A DNA stretch of 64,000 nucleotides from Anaerolineaceae bacterium (GTDB lineage: Bacteria > Chloroflexota > Anaerolineae > Aggregatilineales > Phototrophicaceae), in contig WGMX01000020.1 of assembly GCA_016124855.1 (NCBI GenBank), positions 310,001-374,000 of the forward strand, read 5' to 3'. Position numbers and translations under genes: made by a program. Positions 25,479 to 34,362 of this stretch are shown here, in pieces. Every line of letters begins with the position of its first letter. Within the stretch, counting starts at the first letter, position 1. A model generated the notes under the pieces. It was given only the letters and a program-made list of their open reading frames with translations. It ran no database searches and had not been told where the DNA came from.

Positions 25479-26654
25479 ATGGCTGATTTTGATGTCGAAC
25501 TCATCAATGTGGTAAAAGAATTCCCCTCTGCCCGGCGCGATGGGGCTGTTCGGGCAGTCGATGATGTGTCATTGCAGATCAATGATGGTGAGTTCTTCGC
25601 GCTGCTTGGGCCGAGCGGCTGCGGCAAAACTACGACCTTACGCATGATCGCCGGTTTTGAAGATACATCCTCAGGCCAAATCCTAATTCGGGGTAAGGCA
25701 GTGCAGGATGTGCCGCCGTTCCACCGTCCCGTGAATACCGTTTTTCAGGATTACGCCCTCTTTCCTCACATGACCAGTTTGCAAAATATTATGTTCGGTC
25801 TGGAGATGGAAGGCGTCAAACGGGCTGAGGCCAAAAAGCGTGCCGAAGAAGCCCTCGAACGGGTACGCCTTCCACAGGCGCGTGACCGTCGTCCTCGTCA
25901 GCTATCCGGTGGTCAGCAGCAGCGTGTGGCGCTGGCCCGCGCCATTGTGAAGCGTCCGCAGGTGCTGCTCTTGGATGAACCGCTGTCAGCGCTCGACTTG
26001 AAACTGCGCGAAGCCATGCGCTATGAACTAAAGGCCATGCAAAGGGATTTGGGCATCACCTTCATTTTCGTCACCCACGATCAGGAAGAGGCCATGACCA
26101 TGGCTGACCGTATCGCGGTTATGGATCGGGGTAAGGTGCTGCAAGTGGGTACGCCCGAAGAAATTTATGAAGCGCCAACCACCAAATTTGTGGCAGACTT
26201 CATCGGTGAAACCAACTTCATCAACGGCACATTTACCGATATGGCAGGGCAGTATGCGCTGGTCAAGCTGGACGAACAGACGACCATACGTGGTGTTCCC
26301 GCGCCCGATTTAACAGCGCCAGCCGCTTGTGCGGTGGCTATCCGTCCCGAAAAGTTGAATCTGTTCCAATCCACCGGACAGGTCAAGTTCCCCGATGGCA
26401 GCAGCGACACGGCTGAGAATTACAAAGCCGCTGTCCTCAAAGACCCTGATGTCAATATGGTGACTGGCAAGATTTTGCAGGACATCTACATCGGCACCGA
26501 TACCCGCTACCGCATCGGCATCGGCGCAGATTATAAGATTGAAGTGATTGTCCGTGTGCAGAATTACGGCCTGCGTTCCGATAAATACTATACAAAGGGT
26601 GACATCGTCAACGTCTTTTGGGATAGCGACAACGCTCGTTTGCTTTCGGGTTAA
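25479..26654 (+). CDS. potA: Spermidine/putrescine-type ABC ATPase PotA
   Basis: A 391-residue ATPase: Walker [11 protein letters not shown]-loop [10 protein letters not shown], signature [14 protein letters not shown], Walker [13 protein letters not shown]-loop THDQEEAM. The C-terminal TOBE region starts near residue 240 ([12 protein letters not shown], a PotA hallmark) and carries an insertion around residues 305-330 ([14 protein letters not shown]) not usual in short PotA proteins. It lies 149 nt after potD behind a terminator, so it may have its own promoter. It powers the PotBC channel. Confidence 0.93.
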   Translation: MADFDVELINVVKEFPSARRDGAVRAVDDVSLQINDGEFFALLGPSGCGKTTTLRMIAGFEDTSSGQILIRGKAVQDVPPFHRPVNTVFQDYALFPHMTSLQNIMFGLEMEGVKRAEAKKRAEEALERVRLPQARDRRPRQLSGGQQQRVALARAIVKRPQVLLLDEPLSALDLKLREAMRYELKAMQRDLGITFIFVTHDQEEAMTMADRIAVMDRGKVLQVGTPEEIYEAPTTKFVADFIGETNFINGTFTDMAGQYALVKLDEQTTIRGVPAPDLTAPAACAVAIRPEKLNLFQSTGQVKFPDGSSDTAENYKAAVLKDPDVNMVTGKILQDIYIGTDTRYRIGIGADYKIEVIVRVQNYGLRSDKYYTKGDIVNVFWDSDNARLLSG

Positions 26655-26683
26655 CGCTTCCACTCGTTGATTGGGAATTTTTC

Positions 26684-26720
26684 AAACAGCGATGTTCATG
26701 AAATGGGCGTCGCTGTTTTT
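26684..26720 (+). terminator. Terminator of potA
   Basis: A perfect 9-bp stem AAACAGCGA/TCGCTGTTT with a 17-nt loop and following T residues, 29 nt after the potA stop codon. Confidence 0.75.
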
Positions 26721-26802
26721 ATATCCGTTTGTCACTCAATCGGTTGTTTCCTGACTTTAATTTCAGCGGATTTAATGCACAATTTGCACTAGTTCCACAA
26801 AT

Positions 26803-26834
26803 AAAAAATGGAAGCACTTCTGCTTCCGTTTTTT
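26803..26834. terminator. Bidirectional terminator between potA and the PDH operon
   Basis: AAAAAATGGAAGCA-CTTC-TGCTTCCGTTTTTT: a GC stem flanked by A and T tracts on both sides, so it can stop transcripts from both convergent units. Confidence 0.85.
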
Positions 26835-26869
26835 ATTATCTCTCTGTGTCTCTGTGGTTAATTCCTGTT

Positions 26870-28153
26870 TTACACCAGCATCCGCATCGGATTTTCGAGC
26901 AGCGTCTTGAAGGCTTGCAGATATTGCGCCCCTTCTGCGCCGTCACTCACGCGATGATCCACGCTAATCGTCACTTTCATCCGGTTGCCGACACCTAGCG
27001 TACCGTCAGCCTTGACCACCGGCACTTTCATCGCCGTGCCAATCGCCAGAATACCGGCTTCTGGTGGATTGATAATCGCCGAGAAGTGTTCGACATTATA
27101 CGGGCCGAGGTTGCTCACGGTGAATGTCGCGCCGGTAATATCTTCCGGCTTAATCTTGCCTTCACGGGCGCGGGCGAACATCGCCTTATTCTGCGCAGCC
27201 ATGGTACTCAGTGTCACCTTGTCCGCGTCCTGCGCCACCACATTAATCAACCCGCCATTAGACAAAGCGACTGCGATACCAATGTTGATGCGCTTATGCC
27301 GGACAAAGCGATCACCATAATAGTGAGTATTCAAGTTCGGGAACTGGCGCAGGGTCAGCGCCGTTGCCTTAACCACCATATCATTAACACTGACTTTGCT
27401 CTCTTCCGGCAAACCTTCATTGATCTGCTTACGGAGTGCCAGCAGCGGTTCGACATCAATTTCTGATGTAACGTAGAAATGTGGAATCCACTGCTTGCTT
27501 TCCACCGTCACTGCCGCGATACGTTTCCGCATAGTCGTCAGATCGATGTATTCAACATCCGGCCCTTCAGGTAGTTTGCGGGCTGCCGGTGCACTCAAAC
27601 CAGTGCTCGCTGCCGGAGCAGGAGCAGCCGTCGTTGCGGGTGTGGGCGCGGCAGAAGGTGTAAAGCCTTCTACATCTTCTTTGACAATCCGTCCACCGGG
27701 GCCGCTGCCATGTACTTGCGCCAGATCGACGCCTTTTTCCTCCGCCATCTTGCGCGCAATCGGGGAAGCTTTAATCCGTCCGTCCTCGGTTGTGCTTGCT
27801 GCTGGAGGAGCGCCATTGGTACGGGCTGCTGTTCCGGCGGGTGCGCCCGGTGTTGCCGCTACAACCACAGGCTGCTTCGCTGGAGCATTTGCCGGGGCTT
27901 CTTCTTTTGCGGGGGCAGGTGCGGCTGCTGCGCCACCTTCACCAATCGAACCTATCGCCTGACCGGTTTTGATCTCATCGCCGGGTTGGACGCTCACTGC
28001 GCTCAAGACACCGGCTTCCGGCGCTTCAATTTCAACCGTGGCTTTGTCAGCCTCAACTTCCGCGATTACCTCACCTTTATTGACGTTGTCGCCAACATTC
28101 TTCAGCCAATTCAGCAGGGTTCCATCCATCGAAGCAGTAATTTGACTCGCCAT
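26870..28153 (-). CDS. pdhC: Dihydrolipoamide acyltransferase E2 of a 2-oxoacid dehydrogenase complex
   Basis: A 427-residue E2 core subunit that transfers acyl groups from lipoyl-lysine to CoA. One lipoyl domain (residues 1-75; lipoylated Lys37 in EADKATVEIEA), an Ala/Pro/Thr linker (76-120), a peripheral-subunit-binding domain (about 125-162: ASPIARKMAEEKGVDL, GSGPGGRI), a second Ala/Pro linker, and the catalytic domain (200-427) ending in DHRVSDG with His400 and Asp404. The order and sizes are normal for bacterial E2 with a single lipoyl domain. It follows E1 beta by 1 nt in the operon. No E3 (lipoamide dehydrogenase) gene is in the window. Pyruvate is the likely substrate; acetoin or branched-chain acids remain possible. 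Confidence 0.95.
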   Translation of the reverse strand: MASQITASMDGTLLNWLKNVGDNVNKGEVIAEVEADKATVEIEAPEAGVLSAVSVQPGDEIKTGQAIGSIGEGGAAAAPAPAKEEAPANAPAKQPVVVAATPGAPAGTAARTNGAPPAASTTEDGRIKASPIARKMAEEKGVDLAQVHGSGPGGRIVKEDVEGFTPSAAPTPATTAAPAPAASTGLSAPAARKLPEGPDVEYIDLTTMRKRIAAVTVESKQWIPHFYVTSEIDVEPLLALRKQINEGLPEESKVSVNDMVVKATALTLRQFPNLNTHYYGDRFVRHKRINIGIAVALSNGGLINVVAQDADKVTLSTMAAQNKAMFARAREGKIKPEDITGATFTVSNLGPYNVEHFSAIINPPEAGILAIGTAMKVPVVKADGTLGVGNRMKVTISVDHRVSDGAEGAQYLQAFKTLLENPMRMLV

Positions 28154-28154
28154 T

Positions 28155-29135
28155 TTAGAGTACCTCTCTCACGGCTGCGATTACTTTCTCAGTGCTGGGC
28201 AGGGCCATCAACTCAATATCATGAGCGTAAGGCAACGGCACATCCATTGCGCTGACTCGCTTCACAGGCGCGTCCATATAATCGAACATGTTTTCCTGAA
28301 TTTGTGCGGCGATTTCACTGCCGAAGCTGTAATGCGGCAGCGACTCTTCGACCACCACGCAGCGGTTGGTTTTCTTGAAGCTCTCGTAAACCGTGTCCAT
28401 ATCCAAAGGACGCAGCCAGCGCATATCGACGATTTCGCACTCCACACCTTCTTTAGCCAGTTCGTCGGCTGCGTGCAGTGACCATGTCATACCGCTTCCA
28501 TAGGTCACAATTGTGACGTGCTTGCCTTCGCGCTTGATGTCCGCCTTACCAATCGGCAGGACAAAATCTTCGTCGTCGGGAACGGGTCCCGGTTTCGGAT
28601 ATAACGAGATGAACTCGGTGAATAACACCGGATTATCATTGCGAATAGCGGCCTTCAACATGCCCTTTGCATCACGCGGTGTTGATGGGCATCCCAGATA
28701 TAAACCGGGGAAGTGTGCAAAGATCGGTTCCGGTGTGTGCGAGTGGGTAGCGGTCGCTTGGTCGCCCCAACCGGTTGCCGCGCGAATGACCAGCGGCACT
28801 TTGAATTGACCATCGAACATATAGTGAATTTTCGCCGCGTGGTTAATGATGGCATCCAGTGCGAGGAAAGCGAAGTTGATCGTCATCATCTCGGCTACCG
28901 GACGCAAACCTGCCATCGCCGCGCCGACCGCCGCACCTGCAATCGCCATTTCGGTAATTGGAGTATCGCGTACACGTTTCGCGCCAAATTCTTCCATCAA
29001 GCCTTGGGTAACGCGGTGTGTACCCTGCCACAAACCGACTTCTTCACCCATTACAAATACTTTTTCGTCCCGGAGCATTTCTTCCCGAAGCGCCATACGC
29101 AGCGCCTCGCGCATAGGTCGATTTCGTTCTGCCAT
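28155..29135 (-). CDS. pdhB: 2-oxoacid dehydrogenase E1 component, beta subunit
   Basis: A 326-residue beta subunit of the thiamin-diphosphate enzyme E1. Recognisable segments are VFVMGEEVGLWQGTHRVTQG, RVRDTPITEMAIAGAAVGAA (with the Glu that activates the thiazolium ring near residue 60) and the C-terminal MRWLRPLDMDTV region. It pairs with the alpha subunit encoded 78 nt upstream; that spacer contains a palindrome repeat. The following E2 gene is separated by 1 nt. Confidence 0.95.
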   Translation of the reverse strand: MAERNRPMREALRMALREEMLRDEKVFVMGEEVGLWQGTHRVTQGLMEEFGAKRVRDTPITEMAIAGAAVGAAMAGLRPVAEMMTINFAFLALDAIINHAAKIHYMFDGQFKVPLVIRAATGWGDQATATHSHTPEPIFAHFPGLYLGCPSTPRDAKGMLKAAIRNDNPVLFTEFISLYPKPGPVPDDEDFVLPIGKADIKREGKHVTIVTYGSGMTWSLHAADELAKEGVECEIVDMRWLRPLDMDTVYESFKKTNRCVVVEESLPHYSFGSEIAAQIQENMFDYMDAPVKRVSAMDVPLPYAHDIELMALPSTEKVIAAVREVL

Positions 29136-29153
29136 TGTTATTCCCTAATCATC

Positions 29154-29180
29154 TGTAGGGGTTTGCCGCCGGCAAACCCT
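29154..29180. repeat. GTAGGGG-type palindrome, copy 4
   Basis: TGTAGG followed by GGGTTTGCCG-C-CGGCAAACCC, a perfect 10-bp stem (29159-29179), inside the operon between E1 alpha and E1 beta. Presence within an operon argues against a strict terminator role. Confidence 0.7.
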
Positions 29181-29213
29181 GCCGTTGGACAAACCCATCC
29201 ACTGTTCGTTAAG

Positions 29214-30185
29214 TTATACATAGACGTTGCTAATCAGGTCTTCATAAGTCGGCGCGGGACTTTCCAGCCCGTACTGTGTCGCCTCGTCAACTTGCGCTGC
29301 CGCTGTCTTGTCTATTGCGTCCAGCTCTTTCTGAATGCCCTTATATTTCTCAACCAAAGAGCGCTTCAAAAGCTGGATCGGGTCTTTGTTTTCCGTCCAC
29401 TCTTTAAGCTCATCTGCTAAACGCTTGTCGAAGCTCTTATCCGAAACACCATGTCCCTTATAGCGGTAAGTCATGGCTTCAATAAGCACCGGGCCGCTCT
29501 TGCGCGCATACTCCACCGCTTCACTGACCACTTTGTTGACGGCGATCACATCCTGTCCATCTACCCGTCCGCCGTCCTTCATGCCGTAGGCCACCGAGCG
29601 CTTATGCAGTTCGACCTGACCGCTCGAGTCTTCAATACGGGTTCCCATACCCACCAAATTGTTCTCGATAATCCAAACCACCGGCAAATCCCAAATCTGG
29701 CTCATGTTCAGCGATTCATGGAAGTAACCGTTGTTGGTCGCGCCATCACCGATGAATGAAATGACCACTTCATCGGTCTCATTGTAGCGGCAGGCCAAAC
29801 CGATGCCGGTTGCCAGCGGTAAATGTCCTCCGACGATGGCGTAACCACCCCAGAAGTTGTGTTCGCGTGAAGCAATGTGCATCGAGCCGCCTTTGCCGCC
29901 GCTCGTGCCGGTCTTTTTACCCATCATCTCAGCCATAATCGGCTTGGGATCAACGCCGCGCGCAATCGCGATACCATGATCGCGGTACGCGGTGATCACA
30001 TGGTCGCTGGGTTTGAGCGCAGATAATGCGCCCACGCCAACCGCTTCGTGACCACTGTACAGATGCAGATAAACCCCTGTGATTTTCTTTTCACGGTAAA
30101 GTTCATCACATCGTGTTTCAAACAGCCGTATCAGAACCATCTGCCGGTACCATTCCAGCAGGGTTTCCTTCTTTAGTGTTGCCAT
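29214..30185 (-). CDS. pdhA: 2-oxoacid dehydrogenase E1 component, alpha subunit
   Basis: A 323-residue E1 alpha subunit that decarboxylates the 2-oxoacid on thiamin diphosphate. The ThDP-binding motif is GDGATNNGYFHESLNM (146-161) ending at IENN (173-176); the RDHG loop (68-71) and SGGKGGSMHI (95-104) are the phosphorylation-loop-like regions. Start set at ATG 30185 with GAGG upstream; an in-frame ATG at 30206 would add seven residues. First gene of the E1alpha-E1beta-E2 operon. Confidence 0.95.
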   Translation of the reverse strand: MATLKKETLLEWYRQMVLIRLFETRCDELYREKKITGVYLHLYSGHEAVGVGALSALKPSDHVITAYRDHGIAIARGVDPKPIMAEMMGKKTGTSGGKGGSMHIASREHNFWGGYAIVGGHLPLATGIGLACRYNETDEVVISFIGDGATNNGYFHESLNMSQIWDLPVVWIIENNLVGMGTRIEDSSGQVELHKRSVAYGMKDGGRVDGQDVIAVNKVVSEAVEYARKSGPVLIEAMTYRYKGHGVSDKSFDKRLADELKEWTENKDPIQLLKRSLVEKYKGIQKELDAIDKTAAAQVDEATQYGLESPAPTYEDLISNVYV

Positions 30186-30416
30186 GAAATACCTCGTGAA
30201 CCACATAGCGCGGGTGAATGTCCCCGGCCTGCCACATAATTGCTCTTATTGTAGACGAGAAAACGCGATTCGTGTACCGCCGAAGTGTACCGCAAATCGA
30301 CTTTCTTACACAAAAATGACTCTGAGAACTTATTAAGAGGACTCCTGCCTTTTAGTACAACAGCCGCTGTTCGATGTTACAATCCCTTTAATCGGCATCT
30401 AAAGGAGCAATCAATC

Positions 30417-30545
30417 ATGGCTGATGATAAGAAATCCGGTGAGTCGGGTAAATCTTCCGGCGGGCAGACAGCAGGTTCAAAAACGGTTTCGGGTGGAGCC
30501 ACACCCAAGACCACCGGCAAATCTGGTGGCCAAAAGAAGCAGTAG
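30417..30545 (+). CDS. Small Gly/Ser/Lys-rich protein
   Basis: A 42-residue, low-complexity, basic protein beginning MADDKKSGESGKSSGG and ending GGQKKQ. The ATG at 30417 has AAAGGAG 9 nt upstream, a strong ribosome-binding site; a longer in-frame extension to 30285 has none. Such disordered Gly/Lys-rich peptides can bind nucleic acids or act in desiccation responses, but no family is recognised. Free-standing gene. Confidence 0.65.
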   Translation: MADDKKSGESGKSSGGQTAGSKTVSGGATPKTTGKSGGQKKQ

Positions 30546-30583
30546 ACCTAGATTCGCTTGGGGCGAAATCATCGTAAATGATT

Positions 30584-31162
30584 TTACGAACGGACTTTAA
30601 TCAGGATGATTAGCCCCAACATCAGGATGATTATGCCTATGACATAGGCTTGTAGACTGAAAGATCGTGTCAGTTCGAAGTTGGCACGCCGTTTCTCTGT
30701 TGAAATTTGAATCCCCAACAAAAGTGCGAACCCGATACTCATCTCGATGATGATGAACCATTGTAAGGTGCTGCTCAACCAATTCGCCGCCAGTCCGATA
30801 ATTAAGACCACTCCAACCAGCATCGTTCCCAACCACAACACCACCAATACCGGCGAAAAGTGGAGTTTAAAATCTGGCTGACCAACATGCCCTGCCTGTA
30901 CCCACTCGTGATGCACAATCACCGCGCACGAGACGACGCAGGCTGTTCCCATAATTAAACTGACACTCACTAAGGCTCGGTCAAGCCCGCTTGATAAGCT
31001 CAATACCAACCCAATAATCATCAACGTGCCGCCAATTCGAAAGACCCACGCGGCAATTGACCATGGCCGGATACGATGGACGTTGACCTGCGGCCCCATG
31101 CCAACTAAACCAATCAGGACTATCGGAATGCCTAAAATCAGCGCGAGTACAGAACCAATCAT
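30584..31162 (-). CDS. Multi-pass membrane protein of unknown function
   Basis: A 192-residue protein with six hydrophobic segments: residues about 3-24, 34-56, 66-88, 105-130, 135-152 and 170-190. Charged residues between segments are few. No known family motif is visible. Free-standing, convergent with the small Gly-rich gene. Confidence 0.75.
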   Translation of the reverse strand: MIGSVLALILGIPIVLIGLVGMGPQVNVHRIRPWSIAAWVFRIGGTLMIIGLVLSLSSGLDRALVSVSLIMGTACVVSCAVIVHHEWVQAGHVGQPDFKLHFSPVLVVLWLGTMLVGVVLIIGLAANWLSSTLQWFIIIEMSIGFALLLGIQISTEKRRANFELTRSFSLQAYVIGIIILMLGLIILIKVRS

Positions 31163-31322
31163 GAGTGTTTTCCTGCTGATGTCGATAAATTAGCACGCAG
31201 TAACATTAAAAGATATATCATACTGTGCCATATGCGCCGGTGCGAGTAGGGATAAGCAGTATGACAGCCTTTTTGACCGTACCAATTTCCGTGCGGTTGC
31301 TGTGATAGGAGTAAGAAAAATC

Positions 31323-32162
31323 ATGTCATTTCCTATTTATGTGGCGTTGGTTTCTCAAAGTAAAAAGGTCGCTCATTCTCAACTGGATCGGGTCGCTGCT
31401 GCTTTACAAAAACAGGCGACTCGTGATTTCGGCCCGATCTGGGACGTGAATGCGATGGTCAGCAGCTTTAGCTCATTAGAGGATGTGCCCGTTGGTTATT
31501 GGCCCATTATCATCGAAGACAATATTAACATGCCCGGTGCGGCGGGTGTGCATGAGGATAAAGATGGTCAGCCTTTCGCTCTCGTGCAGTACAGCTCAAG
31601 TTGGTCATTAACTGCCAGCCACGAATGTTTGGAAATGCTGGGTGATCCTTTTGGCAACCGTCTTATCGCGGGGCAGTCCCCTAAAAAAGGACAGGGCCGG
31701 GTTGAATTCTTGGTCGAAGTCTGTGACCCAAGCGAGGATGCGGCCTTTTCTTATACCTCCAACGGCATCATGGTTTCGGATTTTTATACCCCTCATTACT
31801 TCGATCCGGTGAAGTCTGCCGGTACGCGCTACAGCTTTACCGGCCATATCACATCGCCGCGTCAGGTCTTAAAGGGCGGTTATCTAAGCTGGCATGAACC
31901 GGTATCGAATCATTGGTGGCAGGCTATTTTTTTCGGCACTAAGATTCAATATCGTGATTTAGGCGTACTGGGCAAGCTCACAGGCAGTTTGCGCTCGACC
32001 ATCGACAGTATGACGACCGTACCTGAATTGCTGGAAGGGGTCAGTTCTGGCAGTGCCAGCTTGGTCGCGGCGGCCTCCGCCCAAAAAACCAGCGATGAAT
32101 CGACCAACTCCAAGGCTGAATCATGGCGTGAACAAATCAAAGCCCTAAAAGCTGGGAAATAA
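31323..32162 (+). CDS. Metallopeptidase-like (zincin-like) protein of unknown function
   Basis: A 279-residue protein without a signal peptide. The stretch SWSLTASHECLEMLGDPFGN (about residues 96-115) resembles the HE-x2-E/H zinc helix of zincin-like peptidases, and downstream EVCDPSEDAAFSY supplies possible further ligands (Cys, Asp, Glu). The C-terminal 50 residues are Ser/Ala/Lys-rich and likely disordered. Start at ATG 31323 with GGAG upstream; a GTG at 31302 overlaps that site. The activity is inferred from the motif alone. Confidence 0.7.
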   Translation: MSFPIYVALVSQSKKVAHSQLDRVAAALQKQATRDFGPIWDVNAMVSSFSSLEDVPVGYWPIIIEDNINMPGAAGVHEDKDGQPFALVQYSSSWSLTASHECLEMLGDPFGNRLIAGQSPKKGQGRVEFLVEVCDPSEDAAFSYTSNGIMVSDFYTPHYFDPVKSAGTRYSFTGHITSPRQVLKGGYLSWHEPVSNHWWQAIFFGTKIQYRDLGVLGKLTGSLRSTIDSMTTVPELLEGVSSGSASLVAAASAQKTSDESTNSKAESWREQIKALKAGK

Positions 32163-32292
32163 GGCCAAAGTTATCTAGAACATTAGCACTTTCCCCACAA
32201 ATGGCATTAACTGCTAAAATGAGTATCGGGAAGGATATGAGATAGTAAATGCCTTCCCACTCATGAAGTTGTGCCCTTTATAGGGAGGTGTT

Positions 32293-32511
32293 ATGTCAAG
32301 TGATACTAAAGCCCGCAAAGAACGGGCTAAACGCCTACAAGAGGAAATCGACAAGCTGACACATCAACCACCCGCACTGCCGAAACCCGCGCTAGAGGCC
32401 GACACTCAGCCGATGCCACCCGCAGAATCCCCGCGTGAATTCATTCATCGCCGGATGCACGAGTTGGATGAGGCCGAGAAAAAGAAACATAAGCCGAAGG
32501 CCAAAGGCTAA
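32293..32511 (+). CDS. Small charged protein of unknown function
   Basis: A 72-residue protein with a charged helical N-terminus (KARKERAKRLQEEIDKL), a Pro-rich middle and a second charged helix (RRMHELDEAEKKKHKPKAKG). RBS GGGAGG lies 6 nt before the ATG. No family recognised. It may be cotranscribed with the preceding metallopeptidase-like gene, 130 nt away. A weak hairpin (32228-32258) lies between them. Confidence 0.7.
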   Translation: MSSDTKARKERAKRLQEEIDKLTHQPPALPKPALEADTQPMPPAESPREFIHRRMHELDEAEKKKHKPKAKG

Positions 32512-32518
32512 GCTGCCC

Positions 32519-33580
32519 TTAGCCAATGCCCAAAGCATGTCCGATTGGTGGGGCGATCAAGCTGAGAATCAAGCCTAGTATGAATAGGCTGCCATAACGG
32601 CGGTTTAAGGCCATCGCCCACCCAACAAACCATAAAGGCCACACCGGCCAGTTGTCCGGTTTGGTCTTGGGTTTCGGTTGGCTGTAAATCTTCCACACCG
32701 CCACCAAACGTGGCAGCGCCAGAAACGTCAGCAGTATCCACGGGCTTGCGACTCGTGTAATGACCAGAGCCACCACCAGCACATAAAACGCGATGAACGT
32801 GATCTTATTCAACACCAGTGAGTTTTGTTCGCCGAGCAAAACGGGAACCGAACGCACACCTACCGGACGGTCATTTTCAATTTTATCGGTGTGCTTGCCG
32901 ATTAATACTGACGCGACGATTAAGCCATAAGGCAGCGTCATCAAAAGCGTGTTGAGGTCGAGCTTGCCACTAATCGCGTAAACCGTACCGCCGATCATCA
33001 ACGGCCCCCACACGACCAAAGCCGTCAATTCACCCAAGGCATACCGTTTGAGAAATGCCGTGTAACCGAGGCTTAACGCCAGACCCGCCACCGCGATCAC
33101 GATCACCAGCGGGCCGCTAACCGAAGCAAGGTACAGCATAATCAATCCATCAATCAACGTCAGTGCAGCCGAGACTTTGAGCAGCATTCCCGGCGTGGTC
33201 AACCCGCCCAATACTGGATGCACACTGTATTGCGAACGTGGATAATCTTCGGTATCCACGCCTTTTCGCACATCCGTCCAATCGTTGACGAGGTTATTGG
33301 TCGCATGTGCAAATACCAATCCAACCACGCACAGCAGCGCCAAGAAAATCTTGTAGAGTGTGTTCTCAACAAACGCACCCTGTGCCACAGCCAGCAGCAC
33401 ACCGATCAACCCTGATGTAAACGTCATCGAGAATACACAGGCGCGGGAAATCACCAACCAGCGCGTAAACCAATTGGCGTGATGCACGTCCGGACAGTTA
33501 CAGGTGTTGACAGCCGTTGACCACTGCTGCACCAGCGGCATCGAGTGGGTAAGGGGTTTAGTCGAGGCGGAGCTAGCCAT
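32519..33580 (-). CDS. UbiA family prenyltransferase
   Basis: A 353-residue integral membrane prenyltransferase. It has the first Asp-rich motif in NLVNDWTDVRKGVD (Asn99, Asp100, Asp103) and the second in GKHTDKIENDRPVG (about 228-241), both needed to bind Mg-prenyl diphosphate. About nine transmembrane helices follow. The N-terminal 40 residues form an unusual soluble extension with a Cys pair (NTCNCPD). UbiA enzymes prenylate aromatic acids in quinone, heme or chlorophyll pathways; a menaquinone-type (MenA) role is possible but the extension and lack of neighbouring men genes leave it open. RBS AAAGGA. Confidence 0.9.
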   Translation of the reverse strand: MASSASTKPLTHSMPLVQQWSTAVNTCNCPDVHHANWFTRWLVISRACVFSMTFTSGLIGVLLAVAQGAFVENTLYKIFLALLCVVGLVFAHATNNLVNDWTDVRKGVDTEDYPRSQYSVHPVLGGLTTPGMLLKVSAALTLIDGLIMLYLASVSGPLVIVIAVAGLALSLGYTAFLKRYALGELTALVVWGPLMIGGTVYAISGKLDLNTLLMTLPYGLIVASVLIGKHTDKIENDRPVGVRSVPVLLGEQNSLVLNKITFIAFYVLVVALVITRVASPWILLTFLALPRLVAVWKIYSQPKPKTKPDNWPVWPLWFVGWAMALNRRYGSLFILGLILSLIAPPIGHALGIG

Positions 33581-33730
33581 AAAGCATCCTTTATCCGTGA
33601 TTTTGTGTATTAACCTTTAGACGAACTTTACTGCCCATAGCATACCCCCTACTTGCCCAATATCACCATAACCGCCTTGTGCCTGTTGTATGCTATGATT
33701 GGAAACGAAAGTAACTCTGGAGGTGAAATC

Positions 33731-33961
33731 ATGACTGATTTGGAAGCCATTTTGCAGGCAATTGATGCACTACCGCAAGCTGATATTGAACAGGTACAAA
33801 AGCATGTTATAGAACGCCAACAGCAGCTTGAAGCAGTTGAGGCTAAAATTACAGCACTTAATACACTTGTAGAAAATTTTTGGGAAGGATTTTCCGAAGC
33901 CGAGGTTGAACAAATCATCGCTGATATAAACAGTGAATATGTTGAAATGGACAGTGAATGA
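33731..33961 (+). CDS. Putative antitoxin of a PIN-domain toxin-antitoxin pair
   Basis: A 76-residue acidic, helical protein (MTDLEAILQAIDALPQADIE...), with RBS GGAGGTG upstream. No recognisable ribbon-helix-helix or AbrB DNA-binding motif is seen, so its call as antitoxin rests on position: its stop overlaps the toxin start by 4 nt (ATGA). AT-richer than neighbours. Confidence 0.7.
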   Translation: MTDLEAILQAIDALPQADIEQVQKHVIERQQQLEAVEAKITALNTLVENFWEGFSEAEVEQIIADINSEYVEMDSE

Positions 33962-34362
33962 TTTATTTACTGGATAGTAACGTCATTACTGATTTCAGTC
34001 GTAATGTTCCAATGGTAGTCACAAATCTTAACCAAAAGCTTCGACAAGGTCATTCACTCACTTTATCCTCGCCTGTTTATTACGAGAGTCTTCGAGGGCT
34101 AATAAAGGTCAATGCAACAGCACAAATAGCGCGTCTTAGCGCCATCAAGGAATTATTAGACTGGGAAGCAGTAAGCGAAGCAGATTGGCTGCAAGCCGCT
34201 CAATTTTGGGCAAATACCGTTACTGTAGGAAAACAACTTTCAGACATGGATTTATTAATCGCAGCACTGGCTGCCCGATTAAACGCAATACTGGTTAGCG
34301 CCGATGCTGATTTTGACGCATTGCCTATCAACCGCGAAGATTGGCGAGTGATAGCCTCATAA
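33958..34362 (+). CDS. PIN-domain toxin, VapC-like
   Basis: A 134-residue PIN-domain ribonuclease, the usual VapC length. The metal-binding acids are in order: Asp6 (LLDSNVITD), Glu43 (YYESLRG), Asp96/Asp98 (LSDMDLLIAA) and Asp116/Asp118 (SADADF). VapC-type toxins cut tRNA or rRNA when free of antitoxin. Coupled by ATGA to the upstream 76-residue gene. Its 3' end overlaps the convergent oxidoreductase gene by 6 nt. Likely a horizontally acquired module. Confidence 0.9.
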   Translation: MIYLLDSNVITDFSRNVPMVVTNLNQKLRQGHSLTLSSPVYYESLRGLIKVNATAQIARLSAIKELLDWEAVSEADWLQAAQFWANTVTVGKQLSDMDLLIAALAARLNAILVSADADFDALPINREDWRVIAS

